Part shown: positions 29,663 through 30,832 of the stretch, piece after piece
How the letters are laid out: every line of letters starts with the position of its first letter
How positions within the stretch are numbered: position 1 is the first letter of the stretch
IMG/VR virus record: IMGVR_UViG_3300020166_000077
Span: 1 to 30,832 of that record
From: a virus
Strand: one strand, 5' to 3'
Length of the DNA: 30,832 nucleotides
Notes under the pieces: model-generated
Database searches by the model: none
What the model was told of the DNA's origin: nothing
Seen by the model: the letters and a program-made list of their open reading frames with translations, nothing else
Translations under genes and position numbers: made by a program

Positions 29663-30832
29663 TTAATTACGACTAGGTTTGTCCCAGCCTTTTAATATAT
29701 CGGGTGAAAAGTTGTTGTATGAAAACTCCATACGGTCAACAAGTTTCACTGCGTCACCACCAAGTTTGTCTATTGCCACATAACCTTCTTCACCAGTCAC
29801 TTTGTAACCAGTTTTGGTTTGAACGAATGTGTCAATTTTCTTTAAACTGTTAAGTTTATTTATAAGTTTTAGTTTCGCAAGTACAATCATTTTCTGCAAA
29901 TCGAACATCTTTTCTAAAGAATCTAGATTCTTCGGAGAGAAAAACTTTAAGATTTCGTCTCGCTTTTCGACTTGGGCGTTCTTGCCTTTCTCGGTTTTGC
30001 GTTTGTCGATTTCTTTTTGGTACTTGTCTTTGATGTACTTGACGAGGGCTTTGGCGTGCTTTTTCGAGTCGCCGGGCGTTTGACCTTTTCGGACGTAGGT
30101 GTTGTTGAAGGTTTCGATTGTTTGGGCGAGGGCGGGGTTTCCTTCAAGGGTTCTGAGGGTTGTTCCACTGATCTGGTTAAAAAGTTTACCAGCTTTTGAA
30201 AGATATTCATTTACTTGCTCCGTTTCTTTTTCGGTCATTGTTGCATCTACAGATCGCAACATTGCATCTTGTGACCATACGTTTTTAGATTTTTTTAGTT
30301 TAGAAACATCTACACCGAAGGATGCTGTCATCGATTCAAATGTTTTACCCTTATATGTAGTGTGCCACACTATACCGATTTTTGCATCGCGTACTTCCTT
30401 CGACTGTTCAAATGGTATTGCATATACGATTGTGTTGGGGTGGAAGGTAGTGTACTGTACACCATCAATTTTCTTCGTACCCAGATCACCTCGACCAAAT
30501 AGGAAGTCTCCTTGGATAACTCCCTTGATACCAAGTTCAGGTAAATACTTCAACGCATCCTTGAGTTTCTCTGCGAGATCACCAGACGTATCTGCTTCAA
30601 CGTCTTCGGGTGTCTTGTATACCTTGGGGTTCTTATTGAAGATACCTTTCTTTGCAACAAAGAATTTACCATCCGAGGGATCTTGTCCGCAAAAGATAGC
30701 AGGTGCACCATCCCACTTGGTGGATAGTCCCGCAGTACCTTTACCGGCAAGCATGTCACGCAATTCACGTAATGCAAATATTGCTTGACGTGTACCATTC
30801 ACACCCCCGTAGATGACCTTATCTTCGATATG
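29663..30832 (-). CDS. DUF6267-like protein with KxDG motif (5' end outside window)
   Basis: The frame runs open to the window edge (codons before the GTG at 30802 read HIEDKVIYGG), and homologues have a longer N-terminus, so the gene is cut. LSTKWDGAPAIFCG looks like motif I (KxDG) of ATP-dependent ligase/nucleotidyltransferase folds; IKGVIQGDFLFGRGDLG and TIVYAIPFE support an adenylation-type core. The C-terminal third is helical. Known as DUF6267 in T4-like marine phages; activity not demonstrated. Confidence 0.8.
   Translation of the reverse strand, partial: HIEDKVIYGGVNGTRQAIFALRELRDMLAGKGTAGLSTKWDGAPAIFCGQDPSDGKFFVAKKGIFNKNPKVYKTPEDVEADTSGDLAEKLKDALKYLPELGIKGVIQGDFLFGRGDLGTKKIDGVQYTTFHPNTIVYAIPFEQSKEVRDAKIGIVWHTTYKGKTFESMTASFGVDVSKLKKSKNVWSQDAMLRSVDATMTEKETEQVNEYLSKAGKLFNQISGTTLRTLEGNPALAQTIETFNNTYVRKGQTPGDSKKHAKALVKYIKDKYQKEIDKRKTEKGKNAQVEKRDEILKFFSPKNLDSLEKMFDLQKMIVLAKLKLINKLNSLKKIDTFVQTKTGYKVTGEEGYVAIDKLGGDAVKLVDRMEFSYNNFSPDILKGWDKPSRN

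Noticed and set aside
29856-29863. TATAAATA inside the DUF6267-like gene
   Set aside because: Deep within a coding region with no gene start just downstream.
30099-30788. Plus-strand open frame of 229 codons
   Set aside because: Antisense to the DUF6267-like gene, which matches a known family.
1-30832. tRNA genes, CRISPR arrays, integrases or insertion sequences
   Set aside because: None was seen on either strand; gaps between genes are too short for most of them.

Overview
The window looks like part of the genome of a tailed, T4-like (myovirus-type) phage of a Gram-negative, probably marine, bacterium. Evidence for this: a T4-type lysozyme, a spanin-like pair, PhoH, a class Ia ribonucleotide reductase (NrdA/NrdB), a DUF6433-type protein, and a block at the right end of small charged proteins, a nucleotidyltransferase and a DUF6267-type protein typical of marine T4-like phages. 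Every gene is on the minus strand, so transcription runs from high to low coordinates. Genes are packed tightly, with many ATGA, GTGA, TTGA and TAATG stop/start overlaps. No integrase, transposase, tRNA, rRNA or CRISPR array was seen. The host cannot be fixed from the sequence; no photosynthesis genes are visible, which argues weakly against a cyanophage.

Layout in the direction of transcription (right to left). (1) 30832-24199: virion or head-associated block with a DUF6267-type protein (cut by the window edge), a basic conserved protein, a multidomain nucleotidyltransferase, a DUF5824-type protein and several small lysine/glutamate-rich proteins. Several have N-termini resembling T4 capsid-targeting peptides. 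(2) 24183-20355: a GT2-like glycosyltransferase, a conserved T4-like protein, a cysteine-cluster protein, a 2OG-Fe(II) oxygenase, a conserved protein, a methyltransferase and a 56-residue protein. (3) 20358-15703: a near-consensus sigma70 promoter, then a hypothetical protein, NrdA with a built-in glutaredoxin domain, an SGNH-hydrolase-like protein, NrdB, a mini zinc ribbon and an aspartate 1-decarboxylase (PanD). (4) 15652-11309: a GIY-YIG nuclease-like protein, a run of very small early-type genes behind two copies of a repeated promoter, a strong terminator, a DUF6433-type protein, an FmdB-like protein, PhoH and lysozyme. (5) 11299-799: a large sugar/modification cassette with at least seven glycosyltransferase-like proteins, a methyltransferase, a radical SAM/SPASM enzyme, a NodU-type carbamoyltransferase, a 2OG oxygenase, a HAD phosphatase, a GroES-like co-chaperonin and an EF-hand membrane protein. 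(6) 809-53: the spanin-like lysis pair.

How it may work together: NrdA/NrdB supply deoxynucleotides and PanD would feed beta-alanine into pantothenate/CoA synthesis. The glycosyltransferase, oxygenase, carbamoyl and methyl transfer genes look like a pathway building or decorating a glycan (on virion, host surface or DNA; the sequence does not say which). The right-hand block may supply proteins packaged in the head and injected with the DNA. The most notable points are PanD in a phage nucleotide operon, the NrdA-glutaredoxin fusion placed ahead of the C-terminal Cys tail, the glycan cassette with its embedded GroES, and the family of capsid-targeting-like N-termini.
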